The translations under genes were made by a program, and so were the position numbers. From contig NZ_CP045492.1 in the NCBI RefSeq assembly GCF_015500055.1, forward strand, positions 444,501 to 508,500: 64,000 bases of DNA, in the 5' to 3' direction. Source of the stretch: Mesorhizobium sp. NBSH29. GTDB taxonomy: Bacteria > Pseudomonadota > Alphaproteobacteria > Rhizobiales > Rhizobiaceae. Below the pieces are notes generated by a model. The model was given only the letters and a program-made list of their open reading frames with translations, was not told the DNA's origin and ran no database searches. The stretch's first letter is position 1; each line of letters opens with the position of its first letter. Positions 17,813 through 26,346 of this stretch are shown in pieces.

Positions 17813-18423
17813 GCACCAATGCAGCCCAGCGCGTCGACCTTGCTGTCATCGCCGACTTGATTACCCCGCGCGCCCGGGTGCTTGATGTTGGTTGTGGCGA
17901 TGGCGAGCTTTTGCAACTGCTGGAACGCGACAAGCAGGTCGATGGGCGCGGCGTGGAAATCTCCCAGCGCGGCGTCAATGAATGCGTCGGGCGTGGGCTC
18001 TCCGTCATCCAGGGCGATGCCGATGCCGACCTTGGCTTCTACCCCGACAAGGGGTTTGATTTTGTCGTCCTGTCACAGACCCTGCAAGCCACCCGCAATC
18101 CGAAGGCGGTTCTCGACGACCTGCTGCGCATCGGCAACCATGCCATCGTATCCTTCCCCAATTTCGGTCACTGGCAGGTGCGCCTGTCGCTGCTGCTGCG
18201 CGGCCGTATGCCGGTGACCAAGGATTTGCCCTACAGCTGGTATGACACGCCCAATATCCACTTCTGCACCATCCGCGATTTCGTCAATCTGTGCGACGAA
18301 GTCGGTGCCACCGTCGAAAGCGCAACCGCACTGAACGCCGCCGGCCAGAGGATCGGACTGTCCATGCCTTGGTGGTTTTGGAACTTTTTTGGCCAGCAGG
18401 CGGTGTTTCTGCTGAAGCGGTAG
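17809..18423 (+). CDS. metW: Methionine biosynthesis protein MetW
   Basis: The 204-residue protein has a class I methyltransferase fold with the SAM-motif-like [15 protein letters not shown] at about residues 21-35. MetW is needed with MetX for full homoserine acetylation in many proteobacteria. The start ATG overlaps the metX stop, and both share the riboswitch-controlled transcript. The length is normal. Confidence 0.93.
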   Translation: MSTNAAQRVDLAVIADLITPRARVLDVGCGDGELLQLLERDKQVDGRGVEISQRGVNECVGRGLSVIQGDADADLGFYPDKGFDFVVLSQTLQATRNPKAVLDDLLRIGNHAIVSFPNFGHWQVRLSLLLRGRMPVTKDLPYSWYDTPNIHFCTIRDFVNLCDEVGATVESATALNAAGQRIGLSMPWWFWNFFGQQAVFLLKR

Positions 18424-18433
18424 TCCACCTGGC

Positions 18434-19177
18434 TCACGTGTCGCGTGCGTGCCGCACGGCCCCCTGCGGCGAGAGCACTGGCATGAAGACCCGTCGCGAG
18501 GAGCGCTTGGCGACAGGAATGCCCTGATAGAGCCGCTTTTGCGCCTCGACGATAATGACGCCGGAAAACATCGGCCACAGCCGTCGCCCGGTGCGCTCCA
18601 GGATCTGGTGAAATTGCAGCAGCCAGCGTTTTGTCGAAGGCGGGAAGAACAGCCCGTCCGACCAATCACCCGGTGTGAAATTGGCCTCGCGCAACAGCGA
18701 TGTCAGCTGCCCGCGCGAAAAAGGCCGACCGGTGCCGAAGGGCGTATGCTCAAAACGCGCCCAGACGCCGCGCCGGTTAGGCACCACAATGACCAACCGC
18801 CCACCCGGCGCCAGAACGCGCCAAAGTTCCTGCAGTGATTCGCGTGGGTTTTCGGCATGTTCCAGCGCATGGACGAGCAGCACCCGATCGACCGAGGAAT
18901 CGACCAGCGGCAACTCTTCCTCAAACACCAGCGCGGTGGCCGAGGGACCTTCCGGAGGCCAGTTTACCGCCCCTTGAGTCGCCGGCATGAACGCAAATAC
19001 CCGCTCGGCATCGGTGCCAAACCTGTCGAGCCAGGGCAGCACATAGCCCAGCCCCACCAACCGCTCATTGGGCAGACGGGCCCAGATACTGGCCAGCCCC
19101 ATGGCAATCGACTGCTCAGCTATTCGGCCAAGTGTGGTGGTGTAGAAAGACCGCAGGTCAACAATGTCGGAAATCAT
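18434..19177 (-). CDS. Class I SAM-dependent methyltransferase
   Basis: The protein has about 247 residues from ATG at 19177, where family members begin with a segment like MISDIVDLRSFY; an upstream in-frame ATG at 19288 would add a 37-residue Arg-rich leader with no family match. The methyltransferase_11 core is recognisable by VDRVLLVHALEHAENP (the post-II acidic region) and the following APGGRLVIVVPNR. The substrate is unknown. It is convergent with metW, 10 bp away, and divergent from gloB. Confidence 0.8.
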   Translation of the reverse strand: MISDIVDLRSFYTTTLGRIAEQSIAMGLASIWARLPNERLVGLGYVLPWLDRFGTDAERVFAFMPATQGAVNWPPEGPSATALVFEEELPLVDSSVDRVLLVHALEHAENPRESLQELWRVLAPGGRLVIVVPNRRGVWARFEHTPFGTGRPFSRGQLTSLLREANFTPGDWSDGLFFPPSTKRWLLQFHQILERTGRRLWPMFSGVIIVEAQKRLYQGIPVAKRSSRRVFMPVLSPQGAVRHARDT

Positions 19178-19333
19178 GGCGGCGACGGTACCCCCCTTGC
19201 GTGGCAGTTTCAAGAAAGCATGCGCCACCTGCAATGCGGACCGCCTGCCAGCGGGTTGCGCGCAAATAAATGTTTCGATGGGTGACACGGTCGCCCTCCA
19301 TCCCTATCTTCCGGCCAACTCAAGGAGATGACG

Positions 19334-20101
19334 ATGGCGATCGAGATCGAACAGTTCATGTGCCGCAGCGACAATTTCGGCGTGCTGGTGCACGACACGA
19401 AATCCGGCGAGACGGCAATTATTGATGCGCCCGAGGAAGCGCCGATCCTGAAGGCCATTGAGCGCACCGGCTGGCGCCCCACACAGCTCTGGATCACTCA
19501 CCACCATGCCGACCATGTGGAAGCCAATCTGGGCCTAAAACAGCGCTTTGGCCTGACCATCACCGGTCCCAAGGCGGAGGCTGCAAAGATCCCCGGCATC
19601 GACCGGCAAGTGGTCGAGGGCGACACGCTGACGCTGGGCACTGAAAGGGTGGAGGTGATCGAGACACCAGGCCACACCGCCGGGCATATCAGCCTCTATA
19701 TGCCGGGCGCTGGCATCGCCTTTACCGCCGACACCCTGTTTGCGCTGGGCTGCGGACGCCTGTTCGAATGCAAGCCGCCGGTAATGTTTGAATCAATGAA
19801 GAAGCTGGCTGCGCTGCCGCTGGAGACGGTGGTGTATTGCGGCCATGAATATACGCTCTCAAACGCCCGTTTCGCGTTGACCATCGACCCGACCAATTCG
19901 GCCCTGAAGGAGCGCGTGCGCGAAATCGAGAAACTGCGCGAGGACGACAAGCCGACGCTGCCCACCACGATCGGCGCAGAGCTTTCTACCAATCCGTTCC
20001 TGCGTTTCCACGACAAGGCAATACGCCGCAACCTCGGCATGGAGGACGCAACCGACGAGGCGGTGTTTACCGAGATCCGCAAGCGCAAGGATCTGTTCTG
20101 A
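19334..20101 (+). CDS. gloB: Hydroxyacylglutathione hydrolase (glyoxalase II)
   Basis: The 255-residue metallo-beta-lactamase-fold enzyme hydrolyses S-lactoylglutathione in methylglyoxal detoxification. The metal motif THHHADHVEAN lies at about residues 55-65, the second histidine is in ETPGHTAGHIS, and the C-terminal domain contains YCGHEYTLSNARFA. ATG 19334 sits 6 bp after AAGGAG; ATG 19328 would be too close to it. A DUF985 cupin gene follows after 3 bp, as one operon. Confidence 0.93.
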   Translation: MAIEIEQFMCRSDNFGVLVHDTKSGETAIIDAPEEAPILKAIERTGWRPTQLWITHHHADHVEANLGLKQRFGLTITGPKAEAAKIPGIDRQVVEGDTLTLGTERVEVIETPGHTAGHISLYMPGAGIAFTADTLFALGCGRLFECKPPVMFESMKKLAALPLETVVYCGHEYTLSNARFALTIDPTNSALKERVREIEKLREDDKPTLPTTIGAELSTNPFLRFHDKAIRRNLGMEDATDEAVFTEIRKRKDLF

Positions 20102-20104
20102 GCC

Positions 20105-20533
20105 GTGACCGCTGACGAGATCATCGCCACCCTGGCCATGCAGCCGCATCCCGAAGGCGGCTGGTATGCCGAGACCTTTCGCGACTTGGCACCGGACAAT
20201 CCGCGCGGCCACTCTACCGCGATCTATTTTCTGCTGAAGGCCGACGAGACATCGGCCTGGCACCGCGTGCGCGACGCAGCCGAGGTATGGCATCATTATG
20301 CCGGCGCACCGCTGACGCTGTTGATGTATGAAGAAGGCAGCCCGATCGTGACGGCGACGCTGGGTACCGATCTTGCCGCAGGCCAGCGGCCTCAGGCTGT
20401 GGTACCTGCCAATTGGTGGCAAATGGCCATCAGCCTCGGAGCCTGGACGCTGGTCGGCTGCACCGTGGCGCCGGGCTTTGATTTTTCAGCCTTCGAGCTT
20501 GCGCCGCCCGACTGGCAGCCCGGCGCGCTTTAA
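20105..20533 (+). CDS. Cupin domain-containing protein (DUF985)
   Basis: The 142-residue protein has the DUF985 signature: HPEGGWYAETFRD near the N-terminus and the segment STAIYFLLKADETSAWHRV, which holds the cupin histidine. Members are single-domain cupins of unknown substrate. It starts with GTG 20105, 3 bp after gloB, so the two are probably co-transcribed. It is convergent with the DMT transporter gene. Confidence 0.85.
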   Translation: MTADEIIATLAMQPHPEGGWYAETFRDLAPDNPRGHSTAIYFLLKADETSAWHRVRDAAEVWHHYAGAPLTLLMYEEGSPIVTATLGTDLAAGQRPQAVVPANWWQMAISLGAWTLVGCTVAPGFDFSAFELAPPDWQPGAL

Positions 20534-20542
20534 CCTAAACCG

Positions 20543-21424
20543 TCACTCGGCGGCAGGAGATCGCCCGAACAGCAGTGACTTGGCCGCCAGCACCGCTCCG
20601 CCGGTGATGAGCAGGCAGGCGAGCAGAATATGAGTCGATGCGGTTGCAGCACCCGCTGCGATCAATATCAGAGTTGACAGCAGCGGCGCAGCATAGCTGG
20701 CCGCACCGAGCACCTGAATATTGCCGCGCTTGACACCGTGATCCCAGGCATAGAACGCCGCGCCGACAGGGCCCAGCCCGAGCCCCACCACCGCCAGCCA
20801 CTGGCCAGTCGTGGCCGGCCAAATGGTTTCCTCCAGAGCCAGGTGGCAGGCCAGCGATAGCACTGCGGTGGCCAGGCAAAACCAAGTGACAATGCTGGTG
20901 GGAACCGCCGGGAAGCGGCGCGACAACAGCGAATAGGCTGTCCAGATCAGCGCGCAGACTGCCGCCATCGTATAGCCGAATGCATAGCGGCTCTCGAACG
21001 AGAGACGGCCGCCCTTGCTGATGATCAAAAACGTGCCGGCAAGGCCGAGTGCGGCACCCGCCACATGAAACCAGCGTAGCCTTTCGCCCGGCATCAGCGC
21101 CGAGCCCAGCACAATCAACAGCGGCCACAGATAGGCAATCAGGCTCGCCTCTACCGCCGGCGCGTTGCGCAGCGCGGTGAAATAAAAGAAGTGGTAGCCA
21201 AACAGGCCGGCAATGCCGACCACCCACACCGATGCGGGGATCAACACCTTCTCTACAGGCTTGGCCGACGGCACCAGCCGCGCACCCAACCCGACCAGAG
21301 TGCCTATGGCAAAGCAGATGGCGGACAGGAGAAATGGCGGCACCTGGCCCGATGCATCGGTGAACAGCGCCAGCAGCGCCCACATGGCAACCGCCAAGAA
21401 CCCGATAAGCGTGGCGCGCGCCAT
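20543..21424 (-). CDS. DMT (EamA) family transporter, YddG-like
   Basis: The protein has about 293 residues from ATG at 21424 and ten membrane helices in two EamA repeats. The opening, in which a first helix (IGFLAVAMWALLALFTDASG) leads into VPPFLLSAICFAIG, resembles YddG-type exporters of aromatic amino acids. An upstream in-frame start at 21646 would add a non-homologous leader inside the DUF3108 gene. It lies 26 bp downstream of the DUF3108 gene on the same strand. The substrate is inferred from similarity only. Confidence 0.83.
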   Translation of the reverse strand: MARATLIGFLAVAMWALLALFTDASGQVPPFLLSAICFAIGTLVGLGARLVPSAKPVEKVLIPASVWVVGIAGLFGYHFFYFTALRNAPAVEASLIAYLWPLLIVLGSALMPGERLRWFHVAGAALGLAGTFLIISKGGRLSFESRYAFGYTMAAVCALIWTAYSLLSRRFPAVPTSIVTWFCLATAVLSLACHLALEETIWPATTGQWLAVVGLGLGPVGAAFYAWDHGVKRGNIQVLGAASYAAPLLSTLILIAAGAATASTHILLACLLITGGAVLAAKSLLFGRSPAAE

Positions 21425-21450
21425 AATCGAAACCCCCAGAAACCCTGCCC

Positions 21451-22266
21451 TCAGCGAGGCTCGATCTTGACAGCCCCGATGGTGATCGTCCCGATCAGCG
21501 TACTGACCGTAGCGTGCACCGGCGCATATATGCCAGTCGTGCCCATCGGTGCAAAGGCGATCCTGATTTTTGCGCGGTTTTTGAGGTAGGCGATGGATCT
21601 GTGCCCCTTGCGGTAACCCGAGACAGGCGAGAACCGCGCCGTGCATACGACAGCCTCACCCTTATAGCCGCGCAGCGACAGTTTTTCGGTGCCGGCTGGC
21701 GCAAGTATGAGGTCTGCCCGCATTTCGCCATCGAAAATTTTGAGCGTACGCTGGCAGACTTCCGCCGGGCTGGAAGCCTGCACCAAGGTTGCCGAAAGCG
21801 GATCGGTCACGCCTTTCAGATGCGCCGGCTGCACCGCCAGCCAGTCGGCCGCACGGGGGCCGGGCTCGGGCAGGTACACCGATTGGGTGATTGCATCACC
21901 GGCAAAGCTCATGGCAATTTTCTTCTTCTTTTTCCCGGTCACATAATCTGCAGCAAAACTGACTGGCCGCGTGCTTTTGGCGGTAAAGCTGCCCGAGGTC
22001 GATGTAGTCCCCTTGGTGTCATCGAACATCTCGGCCAGTCCGGCGCTTTTGAGCGACCCGCCGATCTCGAACGCCGATCTGCTAATCGTGCTGTCAAAGC
22101 GCGAGCGCGCAATGGTCAGGCCGAGATAGGAGACGGCATATTCGGCGTGGAAGGATTGCTTTTCGCCGGCGGCTCCGGCCTCCGCCTGAGGGAACACTGC
22201 AAACAGCACCCCAGAAAGGCAAAGCGCTGGAAGATTTCGGCGGCATGTTGGGTGACGTTGCGACAT
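21451..22266 (-). CDS. DUF3108 domain-containing periplasmic protein
   Basis: The 271-residue protein starts with an Arg-rich leader and a signal peptide ending near residue 31 (cleavage after AEAGA). The mature part carries the DUF3108 pattern: a beta-rich domain with YAVSYLGLTIARSRFD near residue 43 and a C-terminal strand giving IRIAFAPMGTTGIYAPVHAT. Rhizobia keep this gene near rpmB and cobT. The function is unknown; an outer-envelope role is likely from its export. Confidence 0.82.
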   Translation of the reverse strand: MSQRHPTCRRNLPALCLSGVLFAVFPQAEAGAAGEKQSFHAEYAVSYLGLTIARSRFDSTISRSAFEIGGSLKSAGLAEMFDDTKGTTSTSGSFTAKSTRPVSFAADYVTGKKKKKIAMSFAGDAITQSVYLPEPGPRAADWLAVQPAHLKGVTDPLSATLVQASSPAEVCQRTLKIFDGEMRADLILAPAGTEKLSLRGYKGEAVVCTARFSPVSGYRKGHRSIAYLKNRAKIRIAFAPMGTTGIYAPVHATVSTLIGTITIGAVKIEPR

Positions 22267-22359
22267 GGCGCGAGATCGTCGTATGAATCAGGCGAATCTA
22301 TGAAACTGGAGCATGCAACTGGCATACCGTGGATTAACCTTTGCGAAGCCCAACCCCGG

Positions 22360-22399
22360 TTACGCTACGTAAGGTATCTTGCGCTACGTCACCTGACGT
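22360..22399. promoter_or_regulatory. Two palindromes upstream of bioY
   Basis: TTACG-CTA-CGTAA at 22360-22372 and ACGTCA-CC-TGACGT at 22386-22399 are perfect dyads 13 bp apart. They share a CTACGT core and lie 56-95 bp before the bioY start region. They differ from the TTATCTATAA-type BioR box. They look like operators for a dimeric regulator; which one is unknown. Confidence 0.45.
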
Positions 22400-22472
22400 G
22401 GGATATGGCCACCCCACCGCGGTCTGGCGACCGACAAACTGGAGCTCCAGCATCTTGAGTGACGCAACACAA

Positions 22473-23036
22473 ATGTCCACCGCCTCATTCATTCCGCTCA
22501 AGCTTTCGGGCCAGCCGCTGGTTCTGAAGATAACCGCGATCATGTTGGGCACCGTTTTTCTCGCCGCATCGTCCTGGATCGAAGTCCCGATGGTCCCCGT
22601 CCCGATGACCATGCAGACCTTCGCGGTAACGCTGGTGGGTGCGCTTTACGGCTGGCGTCTCGGTGCTATCACAGTGCTGGCATGGCTGGCGCAGGGCATG
22701 ATGGGCTTTCCGGTACTTGCCGGTGGCGCCGGTGGCCTTGCCCATTTTGCCGGTCCGACGGCCGGCTACCTCGCCGGCTTCGTCGTCGCCGCTGCAATGG
22801 TGGGTTTTTTGGCCGAACGCGGCTGGACAGCCGGTGTCGTGCGCGGGTCGCTGACCATGCTGCTGGGCAATATCCTGATTCTGGCAGTCGGCTGGGTATG
22901 GCTGGCTGCGATGATCGGCGCGGAGAGCGCACTCATCCATGGCGTGACGCCGTTTCTTCTGGGTGGCTTACTTAAATCGCTGCTGGCCAGCCTTACCGTT
23001 CTGGCCGCTGGCCGTGCGAGCCTTTTCCTGCGGTGA
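22473..23036 (+). CDS. bioY: Biotin transporter BioY
   Basis: The protein has 187 residues from ATG 22473, with about six membrane helices. It is the substrate-binding S component of a biotin ECF transporter, marked by IEVPMVPVPMTMQTFAV near residue 40 and LVGALYGWRLGA just after it. TTG 22455 is an alternative start, with GGAG 10 bp upstream. No bioM or bioN is adjacent, so it may work alone, as solitary BioY proteins do, or with a module encoded elsewhere. Palindromes upstream may regulate it. Confidence 0.9.
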   Translation: MSTASFIPLKLSGQPLVLKITAIMLGTVFLAASSWIEVPMVPVPMTMQTFAVTLVGALYGWRLGAITVLAWLAQGMMGFPVLAGGAGGLAHFAGPTAGYLAGFVVAAAMVGFLAERGWTAGVVRGSLTMLLGNILILAVGWVWLAAMIGAESALIHGVTPFLLGGLLKSLLASLTVLAAGRASLFLR

Positions 23037-23573
23037 CAGTCAGGGCGCGCGCGCACCACCTGCTCTGGATGCTGACCTAAAGCGGCAGGCGCTACAGCGC
23101 GCTATTTGTTGAAATTACAATCGAATCCTCGCCCGAATCAGCACCGGCGGATATCTTGCTTGTAAACGACCCTGACGACATTTGCCCATTGCTTGACGAA
23201 CCGGACGCTCTGGCCGAAGAGTGCAAGGGCGCGATGACGCCCCAGCCAGCGCCACCGCATCTCTGCTGGGCGAGGCACTCGTTGCGGATACCCGTCTTCG
23301 GCTTTCTGTCGAACAAGGAGACAGGATGCGCACGGCATTCCGACGTGGTAAACCCGCAATGTCTGCACCGGATTGAGTGGTTTGGCCTCTGCACCGATGT
23401 GGCGTCGAGCGGTTTCGCACAAACGCGACTTGCACCTCTCCGACCACCGCCAAAGCTTGACGCGTCATCCAAATGTCACTAAGGGAACGCCAACTTTCTC
23501 AATGGCTGCCTGACTGCGCGCGTTTTTTGGTGCGACCTTGTCTTTGGCCCTGTACTGAACTGAAGGTAAGATT
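23037..23573. other. 537-bp gap with no recognised gene
   Basis: Open frames on both strands (for example 23092-23472 minus and 23156-23482 plus) have no recognisable motif, no clear Shine-Dalgarno sequence and unusual Cys, Arg and Ser content. The last part must hold the rpmB promoter and leader. Nothing else can be supported. Confidence 0.5.
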
Positions 23574-23888
23574 ATGTCGCGCGAATGTGAATTGACCGGC
23601 AAGGCCGTTTTGACCGGCAACAATGTAAGCCACGCCAACAATAAGACCCGTCGCCGGTTCCTGCCGAATCTGGTGAAGGTGACGCTGATCTCGGAAGCGC
23701 TGAACCAGAATGTGCGCCTGCGCATCTCCGCCAACGCACTGCGTTCGGTCGAGCATCGCGGTGGCCTCGACGCCTTTTTGACCAAGGCAAAGCCTGTCGA
23801 GCTTTCGCAGAAGGCACGCCTGATCAAGAAGCAGCTTGCCAAGAAGCTGGCAGAGCAGTCGGCCGTGGCCGAACAGCCAGCCGCCTGA
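23574..23888 (+). CDS. rpmB: 50S ribosomal protein L28
   Basis: The 104-residue protein has the L28 N-terminus with [21 protein letters not shown], followed by the basic segment TRRRFLPNL. It binds 23S rRNA in the large subunit. Alphaproteobacterial L28 has this longer C-terminal tail, here Ala/Lys-rich. A strong terminator follows 14 bp after the stop. Confidence 0.97.
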   Translation: MSRECELTGKAVLTGNNVSHANNKTRRRFLPNLVKVTLISEALNQNVRLRISANALRSVEHRGGLDAFLTKAKPVELSQKARLIKKQLAKKLAEQSAVAEQPAA

Positions 23889-23902
23889 TTTTTTCGGTTC
23901 CG

Positions 23903-23924
23903 GCGGGCCACTGGCCCGCTTTTT
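23903..23924 (+). terminator. Rho-independent terminator of rpmB
   Basis: A perfect 7-bp stem, GCGGGCC-ACT-GGCCCGC (23903-23919), is followed by five T residues. Confidence 0.9.
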
Positions 23925-23975
23925 CAGGCCTGGCATGTCCTGGCCTGACTGGTTCCATCACCCCAGGATAAAAAA

Positions 23976-24656
23976 ATGACGCGCTTTTCCGCATATTTTC
24001 CGTTTGTGCTCGCCATGGCGCTTGTCGTCGTGGCCTCAAATGTGGCGGTGCTTTTCCCGGTCCAGGGGCAAGTCGGACAGCTTTCGCTTGCCGATATCCT
24101 GACATGGGGTGCCTTTACCTATCCGATTTCATTCCTGATTACCGACTTGGCCAACCGTCGCTACGGCGCATCGGTGGCGCGCCGGATTGTCTTTATCGGC
24201 TTCATGGCAGCGATTGCCGCGTCCATCATCGTGCCGCCATTGCTTTTCAAGTATGGCTTCATCGCTTTTGAGACAGATGCCGGCCGGCTGATGCGCATCG
24301 CCATGGCCTCCGGGTCCGCGTTCCTGTTGGGACAGATGCTTGATGTCACCGTCTTCGACTGGCTGCGCAAGAAGGCCTGGTGGCAAGCCCCGGTAATGGG
24401 CTCACTGGTGGGCTCCGTAGTTGATACAACTATCTTCTTCTCCGTCGCCTTTGCTGCTTCCTTCGCCCTCCTGGGCCCACAGGACGGCTTTGCGCTGGAA
24501 CACGCGCCGATCTTCGGCGTGATGGACGAGACCGCACCACGCTGGGTCTCGTGGGCGCTGGGCGACCTTGGCATGAAACTGTCGATCGCAGTCCTCGCAC
24601 TGGTTCCCTACCGCCTAATCGCCGCCCGCTGGACGCGCCCGGAAGTTGTGGCTTGA
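23976..24656 (+). CDS. VUT/YhhQ family queuosine precursor transporter
   Basis: The 226-residue membrane protein has about six helices. The segments TWGAFTYPISFLITDLANRRYG and DVTVFDWLRKKAWW are the conserved marks of the YhhQ (COG1738, TIGR00697) family, which imports queuosine precursors such as preQ0. No preQ1 riboswitch was seen in the 50 bp after the rpmB terminator. Its stop overlaps the TTG start of the next gene (TTGA). Confidence 0.85.
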   Translation: MTRFSAYFPFVLAMALVVVASNVAVLFPVQGQVGQLSLADILTWGAFTYPISFLITDLANRRYGASVARRIVFIGFMAAIAASIIVPPLLFKYGFIAFETDAGRLMRIAMASGSAFLLGQMLDVTVFDWLRKKAWWQAPVMGSLVGSVVDTTIFFSVAFAASFALLGPQDGFALEHAPIFGVMDETAPRWVSWALGDLGMKLSIAVLALVPYRLIAARWTRPEVVA

Positions 24657-25321
24657 TCCCCTGGGTCGAGCTCGACAGCGCCACCACGCCCGACGGCACA
24701 AACAGGCTGCGGCTGAAACAGCGCGGCCATGAATTCTCGATCATGCTGGGCAACAATGAGCTGATGAACAGCCGTCTCAGCGGCTCGGAAGAAGCGCTCG
24801 CCCAGCTCACCTGTGCCGACCTTAGCCAAAGCCCGAAAATTCTTATCGGCGGGCTCGGTATGGGTTTTACCCTGCGCGCCGCGCTGGCCAAACTGGGCGC
24901 GGATGCCGACGTGGTTGTCGCCGAGCTGCTGCCCGAAGTGTTGGACTGGGCGCGCGGGCCGATGGCCGAAGTTTTTGACGGCTGCCTCGATGACCCGCGG
25001 GTGCGCGTCGAAATCGCCGATGTTGCCACGCTTATTAATTCAGACGAGAGCAGTTGGGATGCCATTCTGCTCGATGTCGACAACGGTCCCGAAGGGCTGA
25101 CGGTCGACGCGAATGACCGGCTCTACAATGGCGGCGGTCTCAGCCGCGCTCGTGCCGCGCTGAAGCCGGGTGGTGTGCTGGCAGTATGGTCGCAGGGCCC
25201 TGATGCAAGTTTCACGCGGCGGCTGCGCCAGGCCGGCCTTACCGTAGAGGAACACAAGGTCCGCGCCAACGGCAAACGCGGCGCCCGCCATGTGATCTGG
25301 ACAGCCCGCAAGGCACTGTAA
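24653..25321 (+). CDS. Spermidine synthase-like methyltransferase-fold protein
   Basis: The protein has about 222 residues from TTG 24653, which overlaps the transporter stop. It has the spermidine-synthase-like Rossmann fold: ILIGGLGMGFTLRAAL is the cofactor loop and VVVAELLPEVLDWA the following strand with an acidic residue. Family members this short are usually uncharacterised and may not make polyamines. The N-terminus (IPWVELDSAT) fits relatives, so the unusual TTG start is preferred over a GTG at 24551 inside the transporter gene. Confidence 0.75.
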   Translation: MIPWVELDSATTPDGTNRLRLKQRGHEFSIMLGNNELMNSRLSGSEEALAQLTCADLSQSPKILIGGLGMGFTLRAALAKLGADADVVVAELLPEVLDWARGPMAEVFDGCLDDPRVRVEIADVATLINSDESSWDAILLDVDNGPEGLTVDANDRLYNGGGLSRARAALKPGGVLAVWSQGPDASFTRRLRQAGLTVEEHKVRANGKRGARHVIWTARKAL

Positions 25322-25329
25322 TCGTTCCC

Positions 25330-26346
25330 TCACTCGTGCAGCACGAATTCCAAATATAGATTGCGCTGCAGGATGGAATGATTGTCGTCGGACATCAGCG
25401 ATACCATCACTGCCCCATCGGCACGGGTCCAGATGTCGAGCGCTTCCATATTGTCGATTTGATAGGCCATGTCGGCTTCCAGCAGAACCGTGCCGTCGGC
25501 AATTGCACCCTTGACGATATCGCTTCCAACAATCCGGCGCAGGCGCATCTTGACGCCCTCGGCCATGTTGAAGGAGCGCTCCAGCAAGATGAGATCACCG
25601 CCGGGTAAAAACGCGCCATCGGTGATATCGAACTCGCCATTACGTTTGACAGTGAACACGCCCCTCTGCGGCCCGTCTGCAATCGCGGCATAGATATTGC
25701 CATTCAGGTCGAGGCTTTTTTCTGAGACAACGACAAGTCTGCCCGATGGAGCGAAGGCGACGGTTTCCAGTCCGCGATTTTGCCGCAGCTCCTTAGAGGG
25801 GATTACAAAATCCACCGCGCCGATCGCCGGGCCCATATTCCCGCGCTCAATCCTGAACCTCGCGACCCGGTGGTTCCGCTCGAATCCAACCGTTGCCACG
25901 CCATCGCGGACAGCCAGCGATTCAGCGTCGACTTCCCATTTGCGCGCGAAAGCTTTTCCGGTCTCGTCGACCATCTGCTCCATGCTAAAGTTTTCGACCC
26001 CCGACGGGCGCTGTTCTGCGTCATGCGTGAGCGTGCCGAAAAACCAGAAGCCGGTATCGGCAACGCCAATGAACTCGGCACCGGGGCTCAGAAAACGCAG
26101 CGAGGAAATGGCGCCGAAATGGCGCGAAGATGCGGTCATCTCCAGCCCGCCTACAAATTCGAGTGGACCGAAATTTCTGTCATCGCGCCCGATCCGGAAC
26201 TGCGAGATGGGACGGACGCTGATGCTGATCGGATCGAGAGATACCGAACCGATGTCACGCGCATTTGCCACCATCAGGGCGCCAATGAAAGCGACAAGTG
26301 CCAGAGCAAAGAACCAGCCGCGTCCGTGCAACCCGCGTGTCTTCAT
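25330..26346 (-). CDS. Esterase-like activity of phytase family protein
   Basis: The 338-residue protein has an N-terminal signal or anchor (residues 10-28) and a beta-propeller-like body typical of the phytase-esterase-like (DUF4394-related) family, with [18 protein letters not shown] near residue 85 and [18 protein letters not shown] later. It is predicted to be periplasmic. Its start overlaps the cobT stop by 4 bp, so it is in the cobS-cobT operon. The activity is unproven in this branch. Confidence 0.8.
   Translation of the reverse strand: MKTRGLHGRGWFFALALVAFIGALMVANARDIGSVSLDPISISVRPISQFRIGRDDRNFGPLEFVGGLEMTASSRHFGAISSLRFLSPGAEFIGVADTGFWFFGTLTHDAEQRPSGVENFSMEQMVDETGKAFARKWEVDAESLAVRDGVATVGFERNHRVARFRIERGNMGPAIGAVDFVIPSKELRQNRGLETVAFAPSGRLVVVSEKSLDLNGNIYAAIADGPQRGVFTVKRNGEFDITDGAFLPGGDLILLERSFNMAEGVKMRLRRIVGSDIVKGAIADGTVLLEADMAYQIDNMEALDIWTRADGAVMVSLMSDDNHSILQRNLYLEFVLHE

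Noticed and set aside
22441-22472. A BioR box upstream of bioY
   Set aside because: No TTATCTATAA-like sequence is present near the bioY start.
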